Position numbers and translations under genes: made by a program | Assembly: GCA_016859345.1 (NCBI GenBank) | Contig: CM029111.1 | Span: forward strand, 18,023,214-18,087,213 | Direction: 5' to 3' | DNA length: 64,000 bases | Source: Istiophorus platypterus | Lineage: Eukaryota; Chordata; Actinopteri; Istiophoriformes; Istiophoridae | Shown here: positions 26,001 through 38,522 of the stretch, piece after piece | How positions within the stretch are numbered: position 1 is the first letter of the stretch | Layout: each line of letters begins with the position of its first letter | Notes under the pieces: generated by a model | What the model was told of the DNA's origin: nothing | Databases searched by the model: none | The model's input: only the letters and a program-made list of their open reading frames with translations

Positions 26001-28490
26001 CAGTGAGTTTCTTGTCCGAGCAGATCGTTGACGGTGGGCGCCGACCGATGAACATAACGTCTGTTGCTCCGGGTGCACGGCACTGGAGCTCTGCAAATCC
26101 AGGTGTGAATCTATCAGTTTTCTGGGATTAGTTCTTCAGAGATTCTAGCCGCTAATAGTCAATACCTCAGTGTAAATGTCTGTCGCTGAAAAGGTCTTTT
26201 TGATGGGGGGGCCGACAAGGGGCCAGAAGAGGATCAGCATCGATGGTGGTATGTGGGGGTCAGGTGCTGCATGATGAAACTGTGTTTAACCTAAAAACAT
26301 ACTGCCAGTGCAGTGATTTAGGTGTAATCTGATCCACTTTCACGGCGCTGGCAAGGACTCTGGCAGCAGCTGCTTGGCTGATGGGTTTCTTTTCCTCTAA
26401 CTAAGACCTGTGAAGACGACCTTCAAGTGTTAAAAAAAAAAAAAAAAACAGGCAGTGAGAAGGTCACATGAAAACATCCTCGTTCAGTTAATTGAATCCC
26501 TGCAGCCATCTGAAGGCAGCGGAGGAGCATGGCTGAGAAACCGGCGGCCTCTTATTTTAGAGGCGCTGCCTTCGGTGCCCTGTTCCACTAGTTCAATCCG
26601 TGTACCGTATTTATTTTGCTAAAAACCACATGCATCTCCACAGGAAGCGAAATGGTCGGTTCATCGCAGGGGCTCATTGGTCCTTTGCAACTTATTTCTA
26701 TTTTTATATAAGTGGCCTTTCATGTTTTAGTCTGAAAATACACTGATTTATCGCATTGATCCGATCGATTAGTCAGCTTCAACAAGCCTTTTTTTCTAGT
26801 TTATGTACATTATCTCAATACTAATCAACTGCTCACAGACAGCAACATTGTCTGCCTCCGACCGCAGGTTTGTGGTTTCCATTTTTTCCAACTTTGCCGC
26901 CCTAAACTGGACATAATTGCTCAGCTCTTGTCACCACTCTTCTCTGTGATTGGTTCGGCTGTTTTGGAGCCATGACACCCATAACGCTGATTGACTGAGT
27001 GTGTATTTATTAATCACCAAATCGTCCGTGTTCCACACCATCCAGCCCTTTTGTACTTTGCACTGCTGGATGTATATGAAACCAAAGTGGCAGGTGCACT
27101 TAAAGAGACACCTAAAATGGTGTAAAACAGTGCCATGAATGTTCAAGGGAAAGAGGAAGTAGGGCACAGAAAACCTTTTGAGTTATAGAGCAACTACTGA
27201 CAATGGGAAGTGACAAAAGAGCCATTGTTATGAAGGGATTATGGAAATCAATAATGTGTTTGTGAAATAGGAGGGAGATTTTCTTTCCAAAGGGTAATTT
27301 AGAGAGTCCCAGCCAAACTGGCACTGAATTGAGTGAAATGTGACCATATTTTGGCAGATGGCTGCTGATAATTTACTGAAAAACTTACATCTAATCTGTT
27401 TCTGGGGATTTTACCAAAAAAAAAAAAAAGCCCTTAAAGCAGCAAGTCAATCAAGTCAATTGCATCTTGTTCTCAACTGATCCTTGGTGTGATGAGTTTT
27501 CCGCCGAGAGAGCGCCGCCTGTTTGTTTTATGATTGTGATGTTAAACGCATTTTCAGCAATTTCTGTAAACACCGCTAATGGTTTATAGCTGTGTGATTT
27601 GATTACAAAGCCACCCACGTTTAAGGCGCCAAGCTTTCATTAGTTTATATGATTAGTATTATGGGATTGTGGCTTTATTGGAGAGGGAGGACGGCAGAGC
27701 AGGGCAGATGGGAGAGAGAGAGAGGGGGGAAAACAACCAACACCACAACAGGCAGTCAGGACTGACTGGAGTTTACAGCCTTTTCTCCTTTGCTGATCCT
27801 GCTGATCCTCAGATTTTTTTCCTCTAGAGCCACCGTGAGCTTGACACTTTATTGAAATTTCTCAGAGACTATTGGATGGATTTATGTGCAATTTGGTATG
27901 GATATTCATGGTTGCCTCAGGATGAAATGTAAGAACTATGATCCCCTGGCTTTATACTTAGCAACGTCATCAGGTCTACGCTTGAATTTGTCCAATGCTT
28001 TGGTTCAGGACTGAATACTTGCAAAACCAAGTACATTCTCATCACCTCAGTTGTACTTTGTGTTTGGTGCTAGTTAGAAAATGTTTGCACAATGGTGAAC
28101 ATGGTAAACATTAACTGTTAAACATCAGCATGCTAACATTTAGCTCAGACAACAACTGCACACTCAGTCTGGTTGACACATGGTCGTCTGTTGATGACTT
28201 TTCTCTCCGATGCCCTTCTCTCATTCATCCGTCCATCCGTTCATCCACCCTGACACTAATTGGACTTCATCAGACTATGGAGATCTTCCCGGTGCAGGGT
28301 GAGGGGCTGCTGTGTCTCCATCCACACAGAGAGGTGGCTCAATCACAATATCAGAGATGCCGCAATTCAGCCGGAGGGGCTGATGCTACACGGATTGGAC
28401 GGAGTAGCCTCAGTTACTGCGGGCCAAGCAGAGCCCAAAGCCCCCCCCCCGATTCAGGAGTTGAGAGGCCTGTGAACAACAGCAGCTAAA
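23014..28490. other. Long non-coding stretch
   Basis: An A-run occurs at 23160-23171, T-runs near 23580 and 23769, and A-runs at 26431-26447 and 27417-27429. Blocks at 27110-27400 and 27485-27680 have mixed composition with SOX- and homeobox-like words and could be conserved regulatory DNA (see findings). No gene is supported. Confidence 0.5.
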
Positions 28491-28796
28491 CAGTGTAGTC
28501 AAGGCAGCCAGAGAAATCACTGGTGCTCCTCTGTCCCTCCTGATGGAGACCTAACGGCAGTGCTGCCACCTCCATCATGAAGGTACCTAACCACCTTTCT
28601 CATGGCCTCTTTTCCCTCCTGCTGTCAGGGAAGAGGTATAGGAGCATCTGCCTCAGATCCAGGAGGATGCTGAACAACTTCTCCCCACAAGCTTTATTAT
28701 TATGAATAGAGTTTGCTAGTGTGTACTGAAAAGAGCTGGTGAGAAATAGTATGTCATTTCACTCTATATGTAAACAGGGAGATGATAATAAAAGGA
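28491..28796 (+). mobile_element. LINE C-terminal ORF fragment, decayed
   Basis: The frame beginning near 28496 reads V-V-K-A-A-R-E-I-T-G-A-P and then a stop. After a frame change, about 28580-28700 reads H-G-L-F-S-L-L-L-S-G-K-R-Y-R-S-I followed by R-M-L-N-N-F-S-P-Q-A. This is the conserved C-terminal end of several vertebrate non-LTR ORF2 proteins (usually LFSLLPSGRRYRSI and NSFFPQA). A gatgataataaaagg tail ends the fragment. The clade is uncertain, and it differs from the L2 fragments elsewhere in the window. Confidence 0.7.
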
Positions 28797-29209
28797 GTCT
28801 TGATCTTGCTGATCTTGACCCTGCATGAACTGATCAGTCTTTGTGCAGAGTGGCAGAGTCTCCTCAGAGGTGGCAGGGATCTGCCAGAGGAGGCCCCCTT
28901 GGGAAAGTCCCTGGGCGACCGGAATAAACTGTCAGGAGTGATGGGATAGAGGGAAATAGTGGTTGAGCCAGTGGGGGAAGGAGGTGGGGGCGGGGGGGCT
29001 AGGTGAAGGAAAGGAGAGAAAACGAGGAAGAAGGTCAGAGAGCTTGAAGGAGATGAAACAGGTCAGAGAGGCTTTAACCGGATCTGACATTAAGACAAGT
29101 AGAGACATCAGCGGGTGACCACAGTTCCTACAAGAAACATCCTGGCTCACGGAGAAAAGAAATAAAAGGGCTGATATTTACTTAGCCTGATAGATTATGA
29201 CTAATAGAG
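28797..29209. other. Non-coding gap between two LINE fragments
   Basis: Purine-rich sequence with a G-run at about 28985-28998. It shows no similarity to the reverse transcriptase that begins after it. Confidence 0.5.
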
Positions 29210-30945
29210 TGCTATGTGCCGCAGTCTTAAGAAGCCTTCCCTCAATCCAGATGTTTTAGCCAACTATCGACCCATATCCAACCTTCCCTTTCTCTCAAAG
29301 ATCCTTGAGAAAGTTGTCGCCAACCAGTTGTGCAACTTTTTAAATAATAATAGTTTATTTGAGGATTTTCAGTCAGGATTGAGTGCATCATGGCACGGTG
29401 ACTGGTGAAAGTTACGAATGATCTACTAAGCGCATCAGATAAAGGACTTGTCTCCGTACTTGTTCTGTTAGATCTTAGTGCTGCATTTGACACTGATCAA
29501 ACCCTGTTACAGAGACTGGAGCATTTTATTGCCATCAAAGGATTCACTCTTATCTGGTTTAAGTCCGACTTATCAGATCAATTTCAATTCGTGCAAATTA
29601 ACAATGAATCCTCCACCTATTCAAAAGTTAGTCACGGAGTTCCACAAGGTTCTGTGCTTTGACCAGTTTTATTCACCATATATATGCTTCCCTTAGGCAA
29701 CATTATCAGGAAACACTCCTTAAACTTCCATCGTTATGCAGATGATACCTAATTGTACCTGTCACTGAAGCCTGATGAAACCAATCAGTTAGCTAAACTT
29801 CAAGCATGTGTTAGGGATAAAAAGATCTGATGACCAGGAACTTCCTACTGTTGAACTCAGATAAAACTGGAGTTATTGTGCTTGGCCCTCAACACCTCAG
29901 AAACACACTATCTAATGACATGCTTACTCTAGATGTCACTGCTCTGGCCTCTACCACCACTGCTAGGAATCTTGGAGTTGTCTTCAATCAGGACATGTCC
30001 TTTGACTCCCACATAAAACAAACCTCAAAGACTGACTTTTTTCACCTTAATATTGCAAAAATCAGGCACATCCTTTCTCAAAATGATGCAGAAAATCCAG
30101 TACATGCTTTTGTTACTTCTAGGCTTGATAATTGCAACTCCATATTATCAGGCTGTCCCGATAAAACATTAAATAGTCTCCAGGTGATTCAGAATGTTGC
30201 TGCAAGAGTATTGACAAGAACTAAAAAAGGAGATCATATATCCCCTGTGCTAGCTTCTCTGCATTGGCTCCCTCTGAAATCCAGAATACAATTTAAAATC
30301 CTCCTCCTAACCTACAAAGCCTTTAATGGCCAGACACCATCTTATCTTAAAGAGCTCATAGTACCTTACTATCCCATGAGAACACTTCGTTCCGAGAATG
30401 CAGGCCTACTAGTGGTTCCTAGAGCCTCCGTAAGCAGAACAGGAAACAGAGCTTTCAGCTGCCAGGCTCCTCTGCTGTGGAACCATCTTTCAGTTCAGGT
30501 CCAGGAGGCAGGGGAGGCTTATATCCTTCCTCTTTGATAAAGCTTATGGTTAGAACTGGCTCAGAATTAGCTGGAGTCCTCCTCTCACTTTGCTGCTATA
30601 GGCCTAGACTGCCGGGGGACCTCCAATGATGCACTGAGCTTCCCTTTCCACCGCCTCCTCCTCCTCCTCTCTCCCTATGAGTATTAACACCTCAAGAATG
30701 TTCGTCTCTCCTCTTGTCGCTTTCTGCAGATTTTTTCCGATGCTCCTGAGTCTGGATCCATGGCTGCAGATCATCTACTGCCCCATGAGCCTGATCAACA
30801 CCCACTGCTTTAATTATTATGATTACTCCAGTCACTGTTTCATTCAGTCCTATTAGTAATATTATTAGCCCTGTTAGTATAACTATAGTATATAGCTATT
30901 AGTCCCATTATTATGCTCTATTATGCTATTTACGCTATTGCCACT
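29210..30945 (+). mobile_element. LINE (L2-type) reverse transcriptase remnant
   Basis: This is 5'-truncated in the reverse transcriptase domain. It reads N-Y-R-P-I-S-N-L-P-F at 29261-29290, D-L-S-A-A-F-D-T near 29472-29496, G-V-P-Q-G-S-V-L at 29637-29660 and the catalytic Y-A-D-D at 29734-29745. The last is the RT metal-binding box. A longer C-terminal frame at 29830-30537 includes T-S-R-L-D-N-C-N and H-W-L-P-L-K-S-R-I-Q-F-K and lies in the usual L2 order. Disruptions: a frameshift at about 29385-29405 where the R-T-G-H-S-T-E region should be, a TGA at 29660-29662, a TAA after the YADD box and another stop before 29830. The 3' UTR continues to about 30945. Non-functional as it stands. Confidence 0.88.
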
Positions 30946-33774
30946 AACGGATGGACAGAGGCCCAAACCCAGGAAATGGTGTTTCTCTGATCAAAAATTA
31001 AAAATCAAATCTCCAACAGCCCAAATATGCCTGAGTCCTTCATGTTGTCCATCATTTGATACTAAGTATGAGCAAGAGAGAGCGAGAGAGAGAGACGGAG
31101 AGAGAGAGGGAGCACCCTGACTTTAATGCACTTTAACTAATAGGCAAAAGGACGAAGGACGAGGGGCGGCGTGACGAGCTTCTCCTCAAACCGCCTGTAG
31201 TCCGGATCCTTCTACATTCCTCCTCTTCGCCGTCACTTGCCTCTTCTTTTCTTCCCCCCCTTTTTTTTTTTTCTTCCAGGCTGTAACGGGAGGAAGAAAA
31301 GATCAATAGAGAAGATTGATGGAGGAAGACGGAGCCTGAGCGCTGGACAAATAATTACTCTGTACAGAGTGGAGGAGGAGGAGGGGGAGGAGGAGGAGCT
31401 GAGTGGAGGGGAGAGGGACGATCTGTTCTGATCATCAATATTTCAAATTCAGATTCTCTTATTTCCATTCAGACCACACACACCACACAGGTACAAAGCA
31501 GAATGAAATTCCATTACAACTGATGAAAAAAAATAAATAAATAATTTTATATACATATATATAAATATATAAATAAATAAATAAATAATTATAAGGTATT
31601 TGGAGACAGTGGAAAAGTCCTATAGAATAAATAAGAGATGCAGTATACAGAGGATTACATAGATATATTTCACATGATATATTTCTATTTCACATGGTGT
31701 TGCACAAGCACGTATTTGTAACAGTGTGTTTGAAGGCGTGGATATGTATGGTACGCGTGTGTGTGTGCTTGTGTGTGTGCTTGCTCCATACACAACCTGA
31801 ATCTGTGGCTAAAACCTGATATCTCTGATACATTATAAGATGAAGCAACAAAGGACCAAGTGGAACAAAGAGCCTTGTTTTTTAGAGCAGATGTTACGAT
31901 GGCTGGAACTTATTTACCGGCCCTTGTGCCCGACGGCACTCTGGGCAGAACCAAGAGATCGATGCTAGTCAACTTCCAGGAGGCCGCTCAGAGGGTCTTT
32001 AAAGGGAGAGATGACTGTTGAGCGGGTGTTGGACGAGCGGAAGGAGCTGGAGGACGTTGATCCTTCGCCCGGGTGCAGCCCGGGTCTCTGCAGGGTCGCT
32101 CTGCCGGTGAGCGACGGCAGCAGTTAATGGGATTTCACAGCGAGGTCGTTCTCTGACGGTAAATGCGACACCCCCACAGAATCACCCCCCCCAATCCCTC
32201 CCTATCTCCCTTGTATATCTCTATACATCAGTGTGTTTCCAGTTGTTTTTTCTAGCTGTTTTGATTCTTATCTTGTTTTGGACCTTGCCTCTGTTTTTTA
32301 TTTTTTATTTTTTTTGGGGGGGGGTCTTTCTTTCTTTCTTTTTTTTGTCCTGCTTTGTGTTTTTTTCATCTATGTTCTTTTATTTCTAAGTATAGAGTGT
32401 TTTATTTTTACATCTGCCTCCTGAGTACAGCTCTTGGGTCCTTTTTCTGAGAACAGCGATGTGTGTTGCTGCTTTTTTGGCATTATTTCTATTTCAAGGT
32501 TCTTCTAATGCCCCCCCCACACACACACACACACACACGACCCAATTATGAACAAAAAAAACAACCTGTCTTTGCAATTCTCGGGTCAAACTAACATCTC
32601 TCCGTCTCCGAACGAAGACAGACAACAAAAAAGGTTTTTACGTTACGTGGGGGTAACAGATGTGGGCGTTCTTTTGATCAGCTCCTCTGAAAAGCCCCCC
32701 GCCACCCCCATGTGGGTCACAAGCGGAGGGAGCCTCACCATCGGCCTTTCATTTCAGCCAGTGGTCCATCATGCAGGCATTCATCTGTGGGCTCCGGTTA
32801 AAAGGACGGGACACAGACATTCAGAAAGGGAAACACACACACACACACACACAAAGACTCACATCAGACCTGATCATACAAACAAGGACGTGTATTTTCA
32901 AAAAACACCCACTCGTGTACGACGATGGTAGAAGTTAATGCAATTTTATCATTTGCACTGGTCGATAAAGAGGCTCATTATTACTTGTATTTCTACTTTC
33001 AAAGAACAGATGTGAAAGTGTAATGTTTTATACCAGATTCTTGCTCAGCACCTGCTGTTTATTGCTGTGTGGATATTAACCTGTTGCCGTTACAGTGCCG
33101 TGATTCACTCCAGGAGAAAATGTCGGGCTAAACAATGGTACAGCGCTGTTTTGTTTTTGGTTTTTGTTGAACAGTGACGACTATTGACCCTTTCAGTGTT
33201 CAGATTTCATACATTTCTAATCTACTTTACAGGGCCGACGTTACCGGGTCCTGTCGATCCCTCCAGAACGCCGACTTACTCATTTTCACATTTTTTTCTT
33301 TTTTTTTAAATTTCATGAAGAATTCTGAGATTTTTTTTTTACATAAGCAACGGCCTGCATATGAACCCTCAACTGATCTAAAAGCATAACTAACACGAGA
33401 AAAGTTTCTTTGACACCGCACAAAAACCTTGTATCTATGAATTCTGGGGCTTAATGAACATTTCTGACAGGGTCCATTCACTTTGATGCTGTCGGAGCAA
33501 AGAACAGTTGGATGTTAGATTAGAAAATAGAGTTTCGTCAAAAGTGTTGCAATCCTGAGGCAACGCTGTTTCACAGAGACCATTATTTTTTTGCTGAGAC
33601 TGTTTCAGACCCCCAGTGTTAAAAATGCATCCGAAGGGACCCGGTCGCCGGGTCCAACTCTTCCCACTGACATCCAGAAAATTTCAGAAATGCATTCACC
33701 CTGACTCGGCCTGGATCCATTCAAGGGTCATACCGATGGTTTCCTCTGATGAGTGCCAGTAATCTCAGCAAACA
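30946..33774. other. Non-coding stretch with simple repeats
   Basis: A (GA)n tract lies at about 31074-31108, a GGA-rich tract at 31370-31400 and AAAT/ATAA runs at 31529-31590. GT runs occur at 31756-31780, a T-run with a G-run at 32300-32326, and AC runs at 32519-32539 and 32829-32852. The GGA tract gives poly-Glu open frames. No gene supported. Confidence 0.5.
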
Positions 33775-34044
33775 TAACTGCTGTTCAACATCCATCAGCT
33801 CCAACTCTGTCAAGATCCGCTCAGTTGCGGTCGCTGTCATTTCAAAGTGGCCCACACACTTGTGGAAAACAGTGGCAAAGAAACTCAACACAGATGCATG
33901 TAAACGCCACCTCCAACTAGTGGCTTGAAGGTGTAATTGCAAAGCGACAGAAAGTATAAATGCTCACGAAAAAGTAGGCTACTTGTGATGGCTATGGAGT
34001 AGATTCTGCATAGACTTGATGCAGAAGCATAAATCACACTTTAA
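33775..34044 (-). mobile_element. Harbinger-like non-autonomous element copy
   Basis: Read on the minus strand, it begins at about 34044 with TTAAAGTGTGATTTATGCTT and then CTGCATC, sharing the ATTTATGCTTCTGC core with 7764-7794 and 18158-18171. It then runs through gcatttatacttt, caattacacc, ACAGCGACCG and ACTGAGCGGATC, each of which has a diverged partner in the 7.45-7.8 kb copy. A short minus-strand frame here (M-D-V-E-Q-Q) also appears near 7600, because the segment is homologous, not because both encode proteins. Confidence 0.5.
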
Positions 34045-36324
34045 TGATTAGGACTGTTTCTATGTTGACTGACAGCTATGTAGACCAATGGATCCATGCA
34101 CAAGCCTCACTTGACTGACTTTGGTAAGCAAGACTTGAATTCTGGCCAAATTTCTACAAATACCATAAACTATCATGGTTGGTCAAAACGTATGTCCATC
34201 ATGAGGGCCCAGCAAAATACATCCGGCAAAATACATCCATGAAACCTGTCCTTCATGGCTCAAAAATGAACTGGAGTCATCGATTGGAGGTGAAAATGTG
34301 TAATGAAGATATATAAAACTGTAGAAGATGCCATTACAAGAACTCAAACAATTGATTGTGATAATGGAAGTTGCTTCACACGGAATAACAGCAGCAGCAA
34401 AATAGAGGAAAGTAGAAGCCAGCAAATGTCACCACGAACAGGAAGTCAACAACCAACGAATCGATCATACCGCCTCCGACAGACGTCAAACGAACAGCTG
34501 AAAAGTCGGGGCTTGACACAGAGTTCAGCGGTCGGGCCACGGCAGCGCAGACCGGAACGCTTCAACTGCTCGGCCCACAGATGTTCTGATGAACAGCCTG
34601 CAGGCGGTCATGCAAGTACAATTAGTTTACTCCAAATAGGAGTAGCATGATCGACCGTTGGCAGGCAGGCTTGCTTATGAAATGCCAACACCAGCTGCAG
34701 CAGCCACCAGCAAGTGGGTTCCGTTATGAAAATTGCATTTGTTTAATGATGGCCACTTTCGAAAAGGGAAAAAAGATGCTTTGTGACAATCTCGCTTTTG
34801 TTCTTTTAAAAGTAATTCCCTGGCAGCAGTTTCTATAACGCCTGTGTGGGTGTGTGCATACAAGCCTTCCTTGTGTGAGGAAGCAGAGGAGCAGTTCAGT
34901 CAGTGCTGTATTGATTCCCGATGGCTCCGTGAATGAAGAGAGTCTGTGTTATAATGTTGTGAAGAGGGCATGTACGGTATGTGTTAGTGGTTCATGGTAA
35001 CTTTTTAAATCAGATATTCCCAAGGTTGTACATTATGTGCACTCGTCTGTGCGAGAGCTTTTCATTGAGTTGCACTGAATGGGCAAATGTTAGTAGTTGG
35101 CAAGTTTAGTGCCTGGGGAGTGAGAAGTGTGAGGGTGTAGAGGCTGAGGTGGAGGTTGGATTTAGTGTTTTACCGCCTTGGTCCAGAGGGAAAGGCTTCT
35201 GGAGGGATTACAATAAAATTGATACAGACATTAAAGAAGAGACTGATGAGCTGATGTTATGGTATTTTTCGGTTTTGTACCAGTGAACCCAGAAATGGAG
35301 GCCGAGACAGGGATACGGCGCGAGATGGGTTTGATTGGGAGCGTGGTGAAAAAAAAGGGACGGGTGGTGGCGGTGGAGGGACCGTGGAGCCGGTCCGGGA
35401 GGGGGGAGGTGGGACCGGGAGGCTGGAGGTTGATATCTGTGGACGGTGAGATTGGAAACGCCGAGGACGGGGGCATTCACAGAGGGGCAGGAGGGAATCT
35501 ACACATAGACAGCGAGATGCTCCAAAATACTGAGGGTCCGAGAGAGGGGGGCCGAGAGAGGGTGGCCGAGAGAGGCCAACAAACCAGAGAGTTGGGCAGG
35601 CCAGGTTTTTATCACGGTGCTGCGATTAGTGGGAATGAGGTGCAGGTGTACCGGTGCAGGTGAGCCACGCCCTCCACAAGACTGCCGGGGAGAAAGGAAA
35701 AACAGGGAAACGGAAGAGACGGAGACTGGAGCCCTGACATTAATGTGGATAAACACAAGACGCATACGCAAAACTGAAATGATCAACCTCAGTAATTATT
35801 ATTAACTCAAATACATGGCTCTTAACTTAAACGGATATAACAAGATTCATTGACTATATATTATCATAGCAAAAGCCATTTCTGCAAAACTGATGAGGGG
35901 CTTAGGATTATTTCAAGTATATGAACAGAAATAAAGGAAACACGCAATCAGACCCTGAAAAGGACAAAGGCCTCTTGGTTTCTGTTGCCACATGCTTCAA
36001 GTTATTCATCATTTTCTCGCTTTTTTTTTTATCAGTTTCTCCTCACTCTGCCCCCCCCCCACCCCACCCCACTCTTCACAGCAAATTCAATCTCCACCCG
36101 TAGTGACTGGAGCATTCATAGACTTTTTTTTGGTTTTGTTTGGGCGCTTGAAGCACTTGGTTGAGGCCGGGAAAAGATTGAGGTCTGATTTGATAATGGG
36201 AAAAGTCTGCAGCGATGCGAGACGCAACTTATCATCTATACGTTTATAGTCTTCCCAGTCTGATCATCCATACACTTTAAAATGTGAACATGTGTCAATC
36301 GAAGAGGAGTCGAATCGAGGGCGG
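34045..36324. other. Non-coding stretch
   Basis: A GC-rich, GGGA-rich segment spans about 35290-35740. Its long open frames on both strands reflect purine-rich composition, and I recognise no domain. A C-run occurs at 36051-36070. Confidence 0.5.
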
Positions 36325-36600
36325 CAGGACTCAGGGTTTTTCGATCTTGTAGATGTCTCACCTCCTATTTAAGAAGCTTCTCTGGTTCTAACCAGTTAGG
36401 AGGTTCCCGGGCGTTAAACCCCTTTGGGGCCGTTGATGTCACCTGGTCCGTTGGCGCCGCCCGGCCGTTGTGACAACGGTCGTTAGAGTTGTGGGATTCA
36501 CGCCAGGCTGACTGCAAATGGCTAAATCTCCTTGGTGCCATAGACCTCCTCCTCCACTGGGCCACCAACGCTCCTGATCCAAGATATGTAAACTAACCCT
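36325..36600 (-). repeat. Probable dispersed repeat fragment
   Basis: On the minus strand the sequence carries GAACCAGAGAAGCTTCTTAA followed by a degenerate GAGGTGAGACATCT. This resembles a motif family (gaagcctcttggatgagagg, then tgaaacgtcttc) that I recall as widespread in fish genomes. The upstream part is GC-rich in an otherwise AT-rich setting. Family assignment is uncertain, possibly a Penelope-like element tail, and no intact protein is present. Confidence 0.35.
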
Positions 36601-38072
36601 GAACCACTGAATCTTGACCTGAGGACTTGGAGCCAGTGTTTAATCTTGGCTTAACTCTCTATGTTTCACGGTTCAGATTGAATGAGAAAAAAAAAAAAAT
36701 CTAAAAAGATCTAACAACCGTGTTCAGCTGCAAAACTGCAAAACGTACTTGGAAGTTTTATTTAACTTATACTCAACTGTCAACCTCCAAGATTCCTGGG
36801 GGTTGGAGACATGGAGAGAACAAACTGACTGGGTCAGCTGAAAATGAAATGCATGTATTGGTTTATTAAGGGGGATTAGCAATGTTGAGTCTACTTACTC
36901 TTCAATATAGACTCATTTGTCCCTATCTTTCACATTGTAATAAAGTTCGGGCGAGTTTCGTTAGGACTGCAGCCCCCTCTGTTCTGTTCCTCTCAGCTCC
37001 CAAACTACAGATTTTTTACTACTGATGACAAAAGCATTTCTCAAATATGTGTTTTTATTCATAAGATAAATATTCTAATTCTTTGATCAAATATTGGACT
37101 GACTTCAGAATGAATCTGCGGGTTCATTCTTGTCCAACTCAACCTTCAGATCTTCATACTCCTAATGATAATAGTAATAATAATAATGATGGAGGAATCT
37201 GCTCTACTCAGTGCCGTCCTACTTATTATTCTTTTTATATGCATATATGCATGTGTGTATATATCCACATATATAGTTATATATACATATACATAGTCAT
37301 TTCTATGTTCATTTTTAGTTCCCTGCATTGTACTTGATATCTTTATTATTTCTCTGTATTTTTTTTAAACAATGCAAATATAAATATAACTATATACTAA
37401 AAGGGGGGAGTGGCGGAATTAATGAGATTGTGTAGTTTCAGGTACCGATGAGATTATAAGAATACAACCAAGCAGGTCTGGTTTGACTGAGAGATTCATG
37501 AGTCAGGATGCACATCGGATCAGTTTGTAATATTGCAACTGGAAATCTGAAAATGTGCCGTAACTTTCAAAGCAAAAATCAGGAGGTAAAAAGGAGAAAT
37601 GTGCCGTTCACATTATGAGGTGAGGATGGCGTCCGGCCGGTGTTTGTGGCGGAGCGTACATGCTTGTCTGTGAGAGAGTCAGGGAGCTCGTCCTGCAGGG
37701 GCTAGCGTACAATCACACACTCGCACACACACATCCCATCTTCAGCTACACACTGCCATCTACAGCTGTTACACTTCGTTCACCTGCATCTGGATTCTCT
37801 TTTTTTTCCCCTAAAGGATTTAATCCCTGGTTCTGTCCAGCTTCAGGGGGGATTTCATCTGATGTGGCTCATCTATGGCGTCATACAGTTACATTAAAAT
37901 CAAGCAAAATGTGAAGCAACAGAAAAGGTTCCATCCTTTACTGTGTTTCTCTTTTGTTTGATGTTTTTGTTGTTTTTAGCAAAATTACATTTGTGAGGTT
38001 TATTCAGATTCCCTGTAGACATTTAATTTGTCAACTGATGTTTTATTCATGTGTGAAAATGGAAAACAAATG
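36601..38072. other. Non-coding stretch
   Basis: AT-rich, with an A-run at 36690-36700, an AAT/TAA run at 37165-37188 and a TATA/CATA-rich segment at 37240-37300. No gene supported. Confidence 0.5.
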
Positions 38073-38081
38073 ATAGTTCAG

Positions 38082-38247
38082 ACACACACACACACACACA
38101 AACAAACACACACTTCTGTTTTGTACACTAAGTCTGTGGTTATTTTTTACTTGCTTCCACCAGCCAAGCTCAGTCAAAATATAAGACTGAATAAACTGAC
38201 TCCACGAAGGAAACACACACACACACACACAAACACAAACACAAACA

Positions 38248-38294
<47 letters not shown>

Positions 38295-38446
38295 GGAAGC
38301 TCTACATAGACCAACATCGCCCTCTAGTGAAAAAATGCAACATCACAAACACTGTCATGAACAATATCAACGTCTCCTCGTCCGACTGACCACTAGGAGG
38401 CGCTCTACCATCATCCCACTAGACAGACACACACATGCACACATCT

Positions 38447-38503
<57 letters not shown>

Positions 38504-38522
38504 TATGTGTGTGTGTGTGTGT
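38082..38522. repeat. Cluster of AC and GT microsatellites in opposite orientation
   Basis: AC-rich runs occur at 38082-38113 and 38213-38291 (the latter interrupted by AAAC units), then a GT run at 38451-38522. The AC and GT runs are reverse complements of each other and lie about 160 bp apart, so a transcript or single strand could fold back. Flanking open frames (T-H-T-H or C-V-C-V) are artefacts. Confidence 0.9.

Noticed and set aside
35259..35786. Gly/Arg-rich frame of 134 codons with Pro/Ser frames opposite
   Set aside because: GGGA-rich composition opens several frames on both strands; no motif.
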